Source: Deltaproteobacteria bacterium (GTDB lineage: Bacteria; Myxococcota_A; Polyangia; HGW-17). Taken from it: DNA of 51,994 nucleotides. The notes beneath the pieces are model-generated. The model searched no databases, was not told where the DNA came from, and saw only the letters and a program-made list of their open reading frames with translations. The stretch covers positions 1-51,994 of the forward strand of contig JAFGWM010000080.1 of NCBI GenBank assembly GCA_016937155.1, given 5' to 3'. The position numbers and the translations under genes are program-made. Of this stretch, positions 25,805-35,066 are shown in pieces (positions within the stretch are counted from its first letter, which is position 1; every line of letters starts with the position of its first letter).

Positions 25805-27244
25805 ATGAAATTACTTTTCATAAACCCGGTAATAAGGCTTTCAGACAAACCAAGACACATTCCCCATGGTCTTGCAATTATAGCAAATATTATTCGAAGA
25901 GAATTTCCTGAAATATCAATAGATTTTCTGGATCTAAATGCACTCAGACCATCTCACAGTAAAATTATTGAGTTTATTCTACACTCAAAACCGGATGTTG
26001 TAATGACCGGTGGTCTTATTCCAGTGTATTCACAATTAATAACTCTGAGTCATGAAATTAAAAGTCTACTGCCTGAGTGCATTATTATTGCCGGAGGAAG
26101 TGCGGCTATGAGCATTCCGGAGCTGTTGCTGTCCCGAAGCAGCGTAGATATTGTCGCAATGGGAGAGGGAGAAATAATAGCGCCGGAAATAATCCGGGAA
26201 CTGCTCGAAAATCCACAAACCAGAAATTTCACCACATCAGGAATCGCCTATATTAAAGATGGTGTCTACACAGAGAATCCCGGTAATCCACTGATAACTG
26301 ATATGGATTCCGAAAGCGCTCTACCCGCATGGGATCTTCTTCCGATGGATGTCTATCTATCAAACCCTATCGTGGGCGTGGGAAGAGATATTGATTTTAT
26401 TTCCAGTAGAGGATGCCCTTATCGATGCACTTTCTGCTACCAACCCTGGGGAAGAGCTTTCAGAGCACACAGTGCAGCCTACATCGCAGATGCTGTTATG
26501 AAACTGAAAAAAGAGTATTCAATTGATTTTGTTTCATTTCAGGATGATGAGTTCATGGTTTCCAGAAAGCGGGTTGTTGAATTCTGCGAACTACACAATA
26601 AACACTTCCCTGATTTGAGATGGTCATGCACAGGAAGAGTTAATCTCGTCAATGATGATATTGTCAAACTTATGGTTGAGAGTGGCTGTACAAGTATTTC
26701 TTATGGTTTTGAATCCGGGTCTCCCCGAATACTTCATGAAATGAATAAAAATGCCACTCTTGATCAAATGTCAAACGCACTGGAAATAAACAGGAAAGCA
26801 CTACTTCCTGTTCCTGTCTCATTTATAATTGGCATGCCCGGTGAAACCATGGAGAGCTGTGATGAAACGCTCTCCTTTGCACTTGAAAACAACATCAAAC
26901 TGGATTCTCTGATGTTTGCAACTCCATATCCCGGAACCCAGCTCTTTGATGATGCTCTTAAAAGTGGGCTTATCTCAAAAGAAAAACTCCACGATTTTGT
27001 TATGAATCTGGGTGATGCCAGAGATTTCGTCATTAACCTGACCAGCCATTTTACAGATGAAGAACTGATTAACAAACGTTCGGAAATGATGAAAATTGCA
27101 GAGGAAAATTATAAAACACCAACGTTTGAACAAATTAAAGACAACATCAGGAAACTGTATGGTCCTCTTGCAACTCACTTCTTTGATGTATCAGATGATG
27201 ATGCTGAGCATCGCGCAAAACATGGAAGCATTGGAATGTTTTAG
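25805..27244 (+). CDS. B12-binding domain radical SAM protein
   Basis: A 479-residue enzyme. Residues 1-140 form a cobalamin-binding-like domain (LFINPVIRLSDKPRHIPHGLAIIANII, GGSAAMSIPELLL). The radical SAM cluster CPYRCTFC lies near residue 204, with SYGFESGSPRILHEMNKN downstream. Family members methylate unactivated carbons or build lipid and peptide natural products. AGGAG lies eight bases upstream. The CMP-sugar synthetase starts 8 bp after its stop, so the pair probably modifies a surface glycan; that link is inferred from position. Confidence 0.88.
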   Translation: MKLLFINPVIRLSDKPRHIPHGLAIIANIIRREFPEISIDFLDLNALRPSHSKIIEFILHSKPDVVMTGGLIPVYSQLITLSHEIKSLLPECIIIAGGSAAMSIPELLLSRSSVDIVAMGEGEIIAPEIIRELLENPQTRNFTTSGIAYIKDGVYTENPGNPLITDMDSESALPAWDLLPMDVYLSNPIVGVGRDIDFISSRGCPYRCTFCYQPWGRAFRAHSAAYIADAVMKLKKEYSIDFVSFQDDEFMVSRKRVVEFCELHNKHFPDLRWSCTGRVNLVNDDIVKLMVESGCTSISYGFESGSPRILHEMNKNATLDQMSNALEINRKALLPVPVSFIIGMPGETMESCDETLSFALENNIKLDSLMFATPYPGTQLFDDALKSGLISKEKLHDFVMNLGDARDFVINLTSHFTDEELINKRSEMMKIAEENYKTPTFEQIKDNIRKLYGPLATHFFDVSDDDAEHRAKHGSIGMF

Positions 27245-27252
27245 GTGACATC

Positions 27253-27981
27253 ATGAAAAAAGCATTAAATGTAATTATCGCCAGAAAAGGCAGTAAAGGA
27301 CTCCCCTCCAAATGTATGCTGGATGTTCAGGGCAAAAGTGTACTTGAACATGTAATTATATGGAGCACAGGACTGCAGTTCAAAGATATTGAAATAACAA
27401 CCTGTGTATCCACTGATATTGACGATATTTCTGAAATCTGTCGAAAACACGACGCAATACATGTTGAAAGAGACCCGTTTCTGGCAACGGACAAAGTCAG
27501 AGTTGAAGATGTAATACTGGATGCTGTATCAAAAACAGTTCCCGATGCTGATTATATATCCCTCCTGTATGGCAATGTCCCCATAAGATATCCTGAATTA
27601 TTCAATGGACCTCTCGAATTTCTTGAAGATAATCCGGAGACAGATGGAATACTTACATTTCAGAATGTTGAAAAATTCAATCCATCGTGGATGACTGAAC
27701 TGATAAGTGAAGGACACCTACCTGACTCCTGGGTTGAATCAGCATTCAGAAGACAGGATTTGAAGCAGTATATGATTCATGACGGTCATACTATTTTGTT
27801 TCGCGGGGCTTATTTCAAACAGTTTATGCTTAATGGTCATAGAACCGGCAAAATGTATGAACAGTTTGGCATGAAACTTTACCCATGGCTTCATGATCTA
27901 CTTGTGATAGATATAGATACTGCAAGAGATTATTATCTTGTCAAGGCGCTGTTTGACGGTGGATATGTCAAATCTCTTTGA
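27253..27981 (+). CDS. CMP-sialic-acid-synthetase-like cytidylyltransferase
   Basis: A 242-residue nucleotidyltransferase of the NeuA/KdsB type. The CTP-binding start reads VIIARKGSKGLPSKCM; the family usually has ARxGSKG(L/I)xxKN, so the basic loop is kept. DYISLLYGNVPIRYPELF replaces the usual LLQPTSPLR segment, and VIDIDTARDY is retained near the end. It would activate a nonulosonic or related acid as a CMP-sugar. No synthase such as NeuB follows, so the sugar is unknown. Confidence 0.82.
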   Translation: MKKALNVIIARKGSKGLPSKCMLDVQGKSVLEHVIIWSTGLQFKDIEITTCVSTDIDDISEICRKHDAIHVERDPFLATDKVRVEDVILDAVSKTVPDADYISLLYGNVPIRYPELFNGPLEFLEDNPETDGILTFQNVEKFNPSWMTELISEGHLPDSWVESAFRRQDLKQYMIHDGHTILFRGAYFKQFMLNGHRTGKMYEQFGMKLYPWLHDLLVIDIDTARDYYLVKALFDGGYVKSL

Positions 27982-28070
27982 TTAAACATAATAAATTTGC
28001 CTGAATTGCACACTTCACATCTGTCTGTATTACATATTTATTCCTTGCGAAAAACTGAAAATAATTTACT

Positions 28071-29729
28071 ATGCATCTCATGTTTAAATCCGTATGGTAC
28101 ATATTATTTGCAGTCACAGTTGCGTCATTTTTCATCACTTCATGTCAGAATGATGGTCTGCTCAGTATTAAGATAGATATTGCATCACAGAATAATTCGT
28201 TCAATCCCCTGATTGATCCTTCCTTATCCTATCTGAACCTGACAATTCATAACAACTCAGAAGTCAATGAATACACCGCAACATTCAGAAAAAATGAAAA
28301 AATTAATCTGGGGGATGTTCCTGTAGGAGACTTCGATAGAATTACTATTAGCGGACATAATGTTTCAGGCACCATTATTGGGTATGGAGATATGAATTTC
28401 AGTGGAAAAATAAGTGCTGAAACTGAAACAAATGTGACAATTCCTTTCAGATATCCCCTTGTATATCTTTCCGGCGCACGGCTCATGCATATGTTTCATC
28501 CTTATCTGGCATCGGATCTCGGGGCATTCACTCCAATTGCTGTTGCAAACTCGGGTGAAATTTCAACTGCAGTTGCGACCAGTCCCGACGGTATAACCGT
28601 AATGGGTGCATCTTTCAATGAAACTGAAATGACTTCATCTATATGGATTTCCTTTACTGTCAACAATGTGAAAAAACTTGAAGTTTCCCTGGATAATACA
28701 AGTCCTATCACCTCGATTACATTTTCTCCTGATGGAAGCAGTGCAGCTCTGGTATCCACTGAAGATAACAGTGTGAAGTTTATCAATGTTTCCGATTTTA
28801 TCGCATCATCAAATCGGGAGTCCACCATTTATGACTTCCCGGTTGATTCTCCTGTTCAGGTTTCCTATCTCGGCAACAATAGAGCTGCGATACTCAAAAG
28901 CACGAAATTCCAGCATCTCAGTTGCGATGAAGAGCTATCAAGTTCTTTACAGTTCATTGATATTTCATCTGATTTCAATTCTGAATCTGGGATTTCAGAT
29001 GCAGGCGCTACTGATATTCCAGGGTATGCCAGTTCAATCGCTTCCAACCCGGAAGATGGAGCCCTTTTTATTTCGCATCCATGCGATTCTTCTATAACTC
29101 AGGTGACTCCTGGAACTCAGTTTATATCGCCAATGCTTAGCGCATCAAATATTTCCCCCTGTCTGAGGCCGGTAAATCTGGCTGTAGCAGGAAATATCCT
29201 ATACACCACATGTTATACTCAGGCTGATACAGTGAGTTTAACATGGTCACCAGCAAAGCTTGTAATTCAACGCTTCGACCTTAGTACTGAGAATTTCACT
29301 TCAAAAAAACTGGTTGTTGACTACCCTAAGGAAGCTTTTGTTGCACCAACCACTGAGATTCATCAGGCCAGCTCCCTTGAGATTCTTCAGGCTCCAGAAA
29401 TGGTGCTTCCCAAAGATATATCCATAACAGTGAAATCCGGAAGAATAGTTCTTCTGGCTGAGGCTTATTTTTACATCAGAGAAATAAAGATAAGTACCAT
29501 AACAGGGATTTATGAATTCAGGCGGAAAAGTCAAAGCCTGATTTTTATTGATGGTGAGAATGAAAGTATAACAAACAGGTTCAGAGCTGCATGCTACAGT
29601 ACATCTTCAGAGGAAGATCAGACTATACCGGAGCTTGATGGATCATACTGTCTTGATATGGTCAATGTTTTTAAACCCAATGTGGAATTTATTCCATCCA
29701 CTGTAACATCCCTTTATGGTTTCAAATGA
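28071..29729 (+). CDS. Lipoprotein with beta-propeller-like repeats
   Basis: A 552-residue exported lipoprotein with a signal peptide and lipobox FITSC near residue 25. The N-terminal 120 residues look like a beta-sandwich (LSIKIDIASQ.., LNLTIHNNS, VTIPFRYPLVYLSG). The rest has YVTN/WD-like blades (AVATSPDGITVMGAS, SITFSPDGSSAALVST, SSIASNPEDGALFIS). Eight or so cysteines are scattered through it. Its stop overlaps the next gene's start by 4 bp (ATGA). Surface binding or a structural role is plausible; no function can be assigned. Confidence 0.75.
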   Translation: MHLMFKSVWYILFAVTVASFFITSCQNDGLLSIKIDIASQNNSFNPLIDPSLSYLNLTIHNNSEVNEYTATFRKNEKINLGDVPVGDFDRITISGHNVSGTIIGYGDMNFSGKISAETETNVTIPFRYPLVYLSGARLMHMFHPYLASDLGAFTPIAVANSGEISTAVATSPDGITVMGASFNETEMTSSIWISFTVNNVKKLEVSLDNTSPITSITFSPDGSSAALVSTEDNSVKFINVSDFIASSNRESTIYDFPVDSPVQVSYLGNNRAAILKSTKFQHLSCDEELSSSLQFIDISSDFNSESGISDAGATDIPGYASSIASNPEDGALFISHPCDSSITQVTPGTQFISPMLSASNISPCLRPVNLAVAGNILYTTCYTQADTVSLTWSPAKLVIQRFDLSTENFTSKKLVVDYPKEAFVAPTTEIHQASSLEILQAPEMVLPKDISITVKSGRIVLLAEAYFYIREIKISTITGIYEFRRKSQSLIFIDGENESITNRFRAACYSTSSEEDQTIPELDGSYCLDMVNVFKPNVEFIPSTVTSLYGFK

Positions 29730-30541
29730 ACTCCTTAATTCTATTTATTTATATATTCCAGTCTGCTTTTGTATCCACTACACCCAAAAGTGTTGCAATT
29801 TTTGAGTATCGTGCAGGAGTGAGCGAACAGAGTGATCTCAGTGCACGGGTTGCTTCTCTCATCCAGGATAAGACCAATCTGAAAGCGGTATCACTTAGAG
29901 ATGCGAGAAGAAAACTCGGTACAACCCTGGATGCCAGAATTGCTGCATGTAAGGACAACACTTCATGTTATTCAGCCCTTGGTAAGAAACTCAAAGTAGA
30001 TGAAATAATACTGATTGGCATGACTGAATTAGGAACAGTACTGATAAATTTCAGTAGAATAATAGTCAGGACTTCCAAAATTCAGGGAACATCAGATCTG
30101 GATGTCGCTATGGGGGGAAGAATCACCAAACTACAGATTTTTAGAATCCTGACTAAATTATTCCCTAAAAATTATTTTAAAAGAACAGGAACACTCATTG
30201 TATCCTCAAAAGTCAAAGGGGCTACAATATCCATTTCCGGGAAGAAAGCTGGAGTAACACCTGCACCTCCATTTAAACTTCCGGCACCCAAAAGATATCC
30301 CATTGAAGTCATAAAGAAAGGTTATCTACCCTTTAAAGCTACAATTGATCTCATTCCCAGAAGTACGATGAAACTCGATGCGCAACTCTCACCGATCGTT
30401 ATTTCCTCCCCCAAACAGCAGTGGTACCAGAAATGGTGGGTATGGACAATTGCATCGGGGGTAATCATCTCTGCTGCTGCAACAACCTACTTCTTTATGC
30501 AGAAACCGGATTCTGTAGGTGTCGAGCTACAGACATATTGA
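29726..30541 (+). CDS. Exported PEGA-domain protein with C-terminal membrane segment
   Basis: A 271-residue protein with a hydrophobic N-terminus (NSLILFIYIFQSAFVST). Residues 20-145 resemble a TolB-N/CsgG-like alpha-beta domain (SVAIFEYRAG.., LKVDEIILIGMTELG). A PEGA domain follows near 155-215 (GTLIVSSKVKGATISISGKKAGVTPAPPFKLP..YPIEVIKKGY). A C-terminal membrane helix (WVWTIASGVIISAAATTYFFM) ends the protein. It is coupled to the lipoprotein by a 4-bp overlap. PEGA domains are common in envelope proteins of myxobacteria and their relatives. Confidence 0.8.
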   Translation: MNSLILFIYIFQSAFVSTTPKSVAIFEYRAGVSEQSDLSARVASLIQDKTNLKAVSLRDARRKLGTTLDARIAACKDNTSCYSALGKKLKVDEIILIGMTELGTVLINFSRIIVRTSKIQGTSDLDVAMGGRITKLQIFRILTKLFPKNYFKRTGTLIVSSKVKGATISISGKKAGVTPAPPFKLPAPKRYPIEVIKKGYLPFKATIDLIPRSTMKLDAQLSPIVISSPKQQWYQKWWVWTIASGVIISAAATTYFFMQKPDSVGVELQTY

Positions 30542-30542
30542 G

Positions 30543-31442
30543 TTAAATAAAAAAGGCGATACTTCCTACAGACATTGTCAGAAACTGCCAGAGAATCACA
30601 CCACCCTGCAATGCAGTAATTTTTTTATTTTTTATTACTTTTTTATATATTTTCAAAAGCAGAAACAATCCAAAGACTAGAGAACCTATTGAAATAATAC
30701 CAGCCCATTTGTTCATCGAACCGGCAAACCATATATAAATCTGAAAAAAAGAAGCCGTGAGCATACATGCTGCTGCAATAAATGGAATATATTTTCGCCC
30801 CAGTAACACTGCAATATTCTTTTTGCCACTTAATAAATCTGATTCATAATCAGGAATTTCATTCACAAGCAGAATAATAACCACAGTCATACCACCGGGT
30901 ATTCCCAAAATAAGCCATTGAAATGACAATTCTCCTGTGTAAACGTACATCACCCCCAATCCCAGTAAAGGACCAAACCCCATAAAAATTATAAACTCTC
31001 CTATTCCTTTGCTCTGCAAACCATTGCCCCAGAAACTGTAAAAAATTCCGGCTAACAACCCCAATACTCCTGGCACAATAACCAGAGGCCTTCTGTAGGC
31101 AAAGATGACAATTATTCCCGAAACAACAGCCATACTAAAGAAAACCAGGGAAAAATAAGCAAAATGATGTTTCTCCAGTTTTAATCCGGGCGTATTCCTG
31201 CTGCCACCGTTAAACGGAGACGCATTCAAATTGATACGGTCTGAACGATCCCAGTCACTAAAGTCATTCAGAGTATTTGCTCCAAGATGTAAAAAAGCAG
31301 TACCCAGGAATACAAACAATGCCTGAAAGAAATCAGGAACATATCCATTGGCCCCACTGTAACATGTTAAGAATAAAACATTTACCATAGTGGCAGAAAG
31401 AAACGGAGCTCTTGCAGCCACCAGGACTTCGGTTATCCTCAT
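30543..31442 (-). CDS. UbiA/MenA-family prenyltransferase
   Basis: A 299-residue multi-pass membrane enzyme that moves a polyprenyl chain to an aromatic or other acceptor. The first Mg-diphosphate motif is NTLNDFSDWDRSD near residue 58, the second NEIPDYESDLLSGKK near 193, and NPFNGGSR-like SPFNGGSRN resembles MenA. Its start overlaps the stop of the polyprenyl synthetase by 4 bp. Together they could make and attach a quinone side chain, but no other quinone gene lies nearby. Ends 1 bp from the convergent PEGA gene. Confidence 0.9.
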   Translation of the reverse strand: MRITEVLVAARAPFLSATMVNVLFLTCYSGANGYVPDFFQALFVFLGTAFLHLGANTLNDFSDWDRSDRINLNASPFNGGSRNTPGLKLEKHHFAYFSLVFFSMAVVSGIIVIFAYRRPLVIVPGVLGLLAGIFYSFWGNGLQSKGIGEFIIFMGFGPLLGLGVMYVYTGELSFQWLILGIPGGMTVVIILLVNEIPDYESDLLSGKKNIAVLLGRKYIPFIAAACMLTASFFQIYIWFAGSMNKWAGIISIGSLVFGLFLLLKIYKKVIKNKKITALQGGVILWQFLTMSVGSIAFFI

Positions 31443-32341
31443 GCAACCGCTCCATGATTCACTATGAAAGAAATAAAATCATTTGAGATACTTCTCAGGC
31501 TCAAAGGTAACTCTTCTGTTTGTTCCTGTACCTGAAAAATCTCAGCCCTGATGAAATCAACAACCTTTTCGATTCCCTTAGTAACTGAATTATCATCATT
31601 AAATGGATACTCCATTCTGTAGTCTCCAAAAACTCTTATAAAGTTGCATCGCTCCATGGATAAGTCGCTGAATTTCTTTCTTCCACTCTTGAATCCCTTT
31701 AAATCCAGAAGATCATCAAAAATCTGAAATATAATTCCAAGCTTCTCAAAAACCCTCTCGGAAATAATTCTTTTCTCAGGTTCAACTTCAGAAAGTATAA
31801 GTGGAAGAGAAACACTGAGTTTAAAAAGCGCTCCTGTTTTCAATTCAGCGCATTCCATATATTCATCCCTGCTCAGAAGATTATTGCCCTTGAGTTTCAA
31901 ATCCAGCATCTGGCCGTGAATCATCCTTTTAATACATGTAACACACTGTTCACACATCTGAACTTTTTTCCCTGACTCGGTATCTAAATCAAGAAGTAAA
32001 TTTATTCCTGAGGAAAGCAGATAGTTTCCAATATTCATTGCCTGATTTTTTCCATTTTTTACCCAACAACTGGGATGATTCCGCCTAACGGTATCTTCAT
32101 CATGAATGTCATCAAGGACCAGAGAAGCACTATGTATCATATGAATTACTGCACTGCATATAACAGCATTTTCAGAATGTTCTCCTGCTTCAAGACAGAT
32201 AAAACTTCTGATCATTTTACCTTCGGAAAAACTATATCCCGGAACCCACAGGTCGGTATCCTTAAATCCGGAAATTCCACTGTATTTTTCCACTAACCGA
32301 TCTATCTTTTGCTCAGTTTCTTTACTCAGACTAAAAAACAA
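31439..32341 (-). CDS. Polyprenyl diphosphate synthase-like protein
   Basis: A 300-residue trans-prenyltransferase-like protein. The first aspartate-rich motif is LVLDDIHDEDTVRR near residue 73, the second FDDLLDLKG near 213. The segment after the second motif, usually GKPxGxDxxxGKxTxP, is degenerate here (FKSGRKKFSDL), so activity or chain length may be unusual. The start is TTG after GGAGGAAA. It forms an overlapping pair with the UbiA-like gene. Confidence 0.85.
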   Translation of the reverse strand: MFFSLSKETEQKIDRLVEKYSGISGFKDTDLWVPGYSFSEGKMIRSFICLEAGEHSENAVICSAVIHMIHSASLVLDDIHDEDTVRRNHPSCWVKNGKNQAMNIGNYLLSSGINLLLDLDTESGKKVQMCEQCVTCIKRMIHGQMLDLKLKGNNLLSRDEYMECAELKTGALFKLSVSLPLILSEVEPEKRIISERVFEKLGIIFQIFDDLLDLKGFKSGRKKFSDLSMERCNFIRVFGDYRMEYPFNDDNSVTKGIEKVVDFIRAEIFQVQEQTEELPLSLRSISNDFISFIVNHGAVA

Positions 32342-32400
32342 ATTTCCTCCACTGCAAAAAAGAGATTTCGAATTAATTAATCATCTTAATTGCCGAAATA

Positions 32401-32427
32401 ATGGTAGTGTAACCATACACTCATGGT
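32401..32427. promoter_or_regulatory. Nested inverted repeats between divergent genes
   Basis: AGTGTA (32406-32411) pairs with TACACT (32416-32421), and ATGGT (32401-32405, 32423-32427) brackets and complements the central ACCAT. The cluster lies in the 113-bp divergent gap between the prenyl synthase and the sugar-nucleotide gene. It resembles an operator. Confidence 0.35.
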
Positions 32428-32454
32428 TTGTATTCCTTTAAAAGGAGATGGTCA

Positions 32455-33657
32455 ATGGGTCCGGGAACAATTGAAAGTATTTTGGGTCGTGAAAACAGCA
32501 TTTTCGATGATGATATTGCTAATCATAACGGTATGTTGTCACAAAACATCACAGGAAAAAAAATTCTTGTAATCGGTGGCGGAGGCACAATAGGAAGTGC
32601 TTTCATTAGAGAACTGATAAACTGGTCTCCGGATAAAATGGTTGTTGTTGACCCCAGTGAAAACAGTCTTGTTGAAGTGGTCAGGGATATCAGATCAGGA
32701 GGCGGATTTCAAGGAACGCTACGAACACTTTCAATTCCTCTTGGTTCCAGAGAATTTGAAGTATGGATTAACCAGGTGGAACCCTTTGATTATATAGCTA
32801 ATTTCAGTGCACTGAAGCATGTAAGAAGTGAACGGGATCCATGGACATTAATGAGAATGATTAGGACAAACGTCATCAACGTTGCTAACATTTTGGATTT
32901 CATTGCTGACAAATGGCCAGCTTGCAGGTTTTACAGTGTTTCAACCGACAAAGCAGCAAATCCTGCAAACCTAATGGGAGCCACAAAGAATCTTATGGAA
33001 AGTGTAATGGTCGCTGCCTGTAAAAATATCCATATTACAAGCTCCAGATTTGCAAATGTCGCATTTTCCGATGGAAGCCTACCATACGGTTTTCTCAAAA
33101 GACTGGAAAAAAAACAGCCATTAAGCGCTCCTAATGATATAAGAAGGTATTTTCTGACTCCCAAGGAAGGAGGACAGCTGTGTCTACTCAGTTGTTTCAC
33201 TGGAGAATCCGGCGATATTTTTTTTCCGGATCTTGATCGCCAATCGGGGGAAATGACTTTTGATGAGATTGCCAGAGCTCTTCTAAAAATTCAAGGTTAC
33301 AGTACTGCGGAATTTAACTCGGAGGAGGAGGCCAGAGCATTTATTCCTGGAACCGATGGCAAATGGCCCTGCTATTTTTCTCATTCCAACACCACAGGAG
33401 AAAAAGATTTTGAGGAGTTTTATACCTCACAGGAGGAACCTTTCATCCATAGTGGAGGATTCAATAAAGTAAAAATTATAAAAAAATCTCCCCCTGATAT
33501 ACTTCAGTTGAAAAATATTTCGGATACAGTTACTGCTCTGTCTGAATTATTGCGTACAAACAGTTGGAACACAGAGAATTTAGTTGATATTATTAAAAAA
33601 TCAGTAGCAGGCTTCAATCATATTATTAAAAGCAAAAACCTGGATGAAAAGATGTAA
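32455..33657 (+). CDS. NAD-dependent sugar-nucleotide dehydratase/epimerase (CapD/FlaA1-like)
   Basis: A 400-residue short-chain dehydrogenase of the UDP-GlcNAc 4,6-dehydratase/epimerase group. The NAD motif is VIGGGGTIGSAFIREL near residue 43. The catalytic region reads FYSVSTDKAANPANLMGATKNLMESVM, close to the family's STDKAxNPxNxMGATKR but with Lys-Asn at the end. RYFLTPKEGGQL follows. AGGAG lies seven bases before ATG 32455. The C-terminal 130 residues are longer than the core and of unknown function. A role in polysaccharide precursor synthesis is likely. Confidence 0.88.
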   Translation: MGPGTIESILGRENSIFDDDIANHNGMLSQNITGKKILVIGGGGTIGSAFIRELINWSPDKMVVVDPSENSLVEVVRDIRSGGGFQGTLRTLSIPLGSREFEVWINQVEPFDYIANFSALKHVRSERDPWTLMRMIRTNVINVANILDFIADKWPACRFYSVSTDKAANPANLMGATKNLMESVMVAACKNIHITSSRFANVAFSDGSLPYGFLKRLEKKQPLSAPNDIRRYFLTPKEGGQLCLLSCFTGESGDIFFPDLDRQSGEMTFDEIARALLKIQGYSTAEFNSEEEARAFIPGTDGKWPCYFSHSNTTGEKDFEEFYTSQEEPFIHSGGFNKVKIIKKSPPDILQLKNISDTVTALSELLRTNSWNTENLVDIIKKSVAGFNHIIKSKNLDEKM

Positions 33658-33671
33658 CTACTTTTCAGATT

Positions 33672-35057
33672 TTAAGCATCTCCATTTTTCACACTGTAAT
33701 ACATACTTTTGAACGCGGATACAGAATCCTTATGACTGACCACAGGACTTGGGTAACCATTTCCTATTTCCAGTTTTTCAAAATTGTGAATCCTGTAAGG
33801 TGTTGAGTCCCTTAATTCAGGAACCCACTTTTTAATATACTCACAATCGGGATCAAACTTTTTCTGCTGAGTCTGAGGATTGAATATCCTGAACCATGGC
33901 TGGGCATCGCAACCTGTTGAAGCACACCACTGCCAGTTTCCGTTATTTAATGCAGGATCGTAGTCAACAAGTTTTGATGCAAAGTATTTCTCACCAAGTC
34001 TCCAGTCCTGATGAAGATCCTTTACAAGAAAGGATGCTGTAATCATCCTGACTCTTGAGTGCATGAAACCAGTACTGTTAAGTTCCCTCATACCTGCATC
34101 CACAATTGGATATCCAGTTTTACCATTGCACCAGGCGTCAAAAAGATTACTGTTATCCAACCATTTTAATGCATCCAGCCTTTTGTGAAAGGCCCCTCCC
34201 AGAACGTGGGGAAAAAAGTACATAATGCTATAAAAAAAATCGCGCCATGCCAGTTGTCTTATGAGTGATTCACCATCGGTTCCGATTCCTGAAAATGTCG
34301 CAATGGCTTCATGAACCCCAACTGTTCCGAATTTCAAATGCGAACTTAGTTTTGTTGTAGAATCAAGAGCGGGAAAATCCCTGAACCGATAAAAACCCTT
34401 TTCAAAATCTTCCGTCTTTTTAAGAATATTAAGCCCATTTTTCCTCCCTCCCCACTCCTGTTTGTCAATTCCAGTGCCACAAAGAGACTGCTTCAACATG
34501 GAAATGTCATCATCGCTCATTTCATTTTCAACCGGAGGAATATAACCGTCAAAATTATTAATTTCCTGAATTATTTGATTAGAGTATTTCCTTACCCAGT
34601 TACGATAAAATGCTGAAAATACCTGATATGGAGTACCATTATTTTTTACTGTTAATTCAGGAGATACTCCTGAAATGCTGTCGTAACAGTTATACTCACA
34701 AAGATTTAACCTGCATACTTCCCTTATACGTTCTTCACGTTCACGTGAGAATGGGGTAAAATCCCTGTTTTCAAAAACTGATGTTACCCCAATGCTTTTT
34801 ATCAGTTTCCGGAGAATATCCTGAGTATCTCCACGGAACATTAAAAGGCGTCCACCCTTTTGTGAAATCTCTGCCTTTAAGTCATCCAAGGAGCTCAGCA
34901 TGAATTTAAAAGCGGGAACACTGAAATATGGATTTTTTTCAATCTGGATGTTGTCAAAAATAAAAACGAAAACTGTTTTCCGCCCAGTTTTTGCTGCTGC
35001 AGAAACTGCAGCATTATTCTGAATTCGCAAATCCCTGTGAAAAAGCATCAGGTTCAT
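33672..35057 (-). CDS. phrB: Deoxyribodipyrimidine photolyase
   Basis: A 461-residue light-dependent DNA repair enzyme of the cryptochrome/photolyase family. The N-terminal alpha/beta domain (LMLFHRDLRIQNNAAVSAA) is followed by the helical FAD domain with GKTGYPIVDAGMRELNSTGFMHSRVRMITASFL and YDPALNNGNWQWCASTGCDAQPWFRIFNP. It fits class I CPD photolyase. ATG 35057 with AGGTGG is preferred to the GTG nine bases earlier. The gene directly follows the kinase gene. It implies at least occasional light exposure. Confidence 0.93.
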   Translation of the reverse strand: MNLMLFHRDLRIQNNAAVSAAAKTGRKTVFVFIFDNIQIEKNPYFSVPAFKFMLSSLDDLKAEISQKGGRLLMFRGDTQDILRKLIKSIGVTSVFENRDFTPFSREREERIREVCRLNLCEYNCYDSISGVSPELTVKNNGTPYQVFSAFYRNWVRKYSNQIIQEINNFDGYIPPVENEMSDDDISMLKQSLCGTGIDKQEWGGRKNGLNILKKTEDFEKGFYRFRDFPALDSTTKLSSHLKFGTVGVHEAIATFSGIGTDGESLIRQLAWRDFFYSIMYFFPHVLGGAFHKRLDALKWLDNSNLFDAWCNGKTGYPIVDAGMRELNSTGFMHSRVRMITASFLVKDLHQDWRLGEKYFASKLVDYDPALNNGNWQWCASTGCDAQPWFRIFNPQTQQKKFDPDCEYIKKWVPELRDSTPYRIHNFEKLEIGNGYPSPVVSHKDSVSAFKSMYYSVKNGDA

Positions 35058-35066
35058 TTTTTCCAC

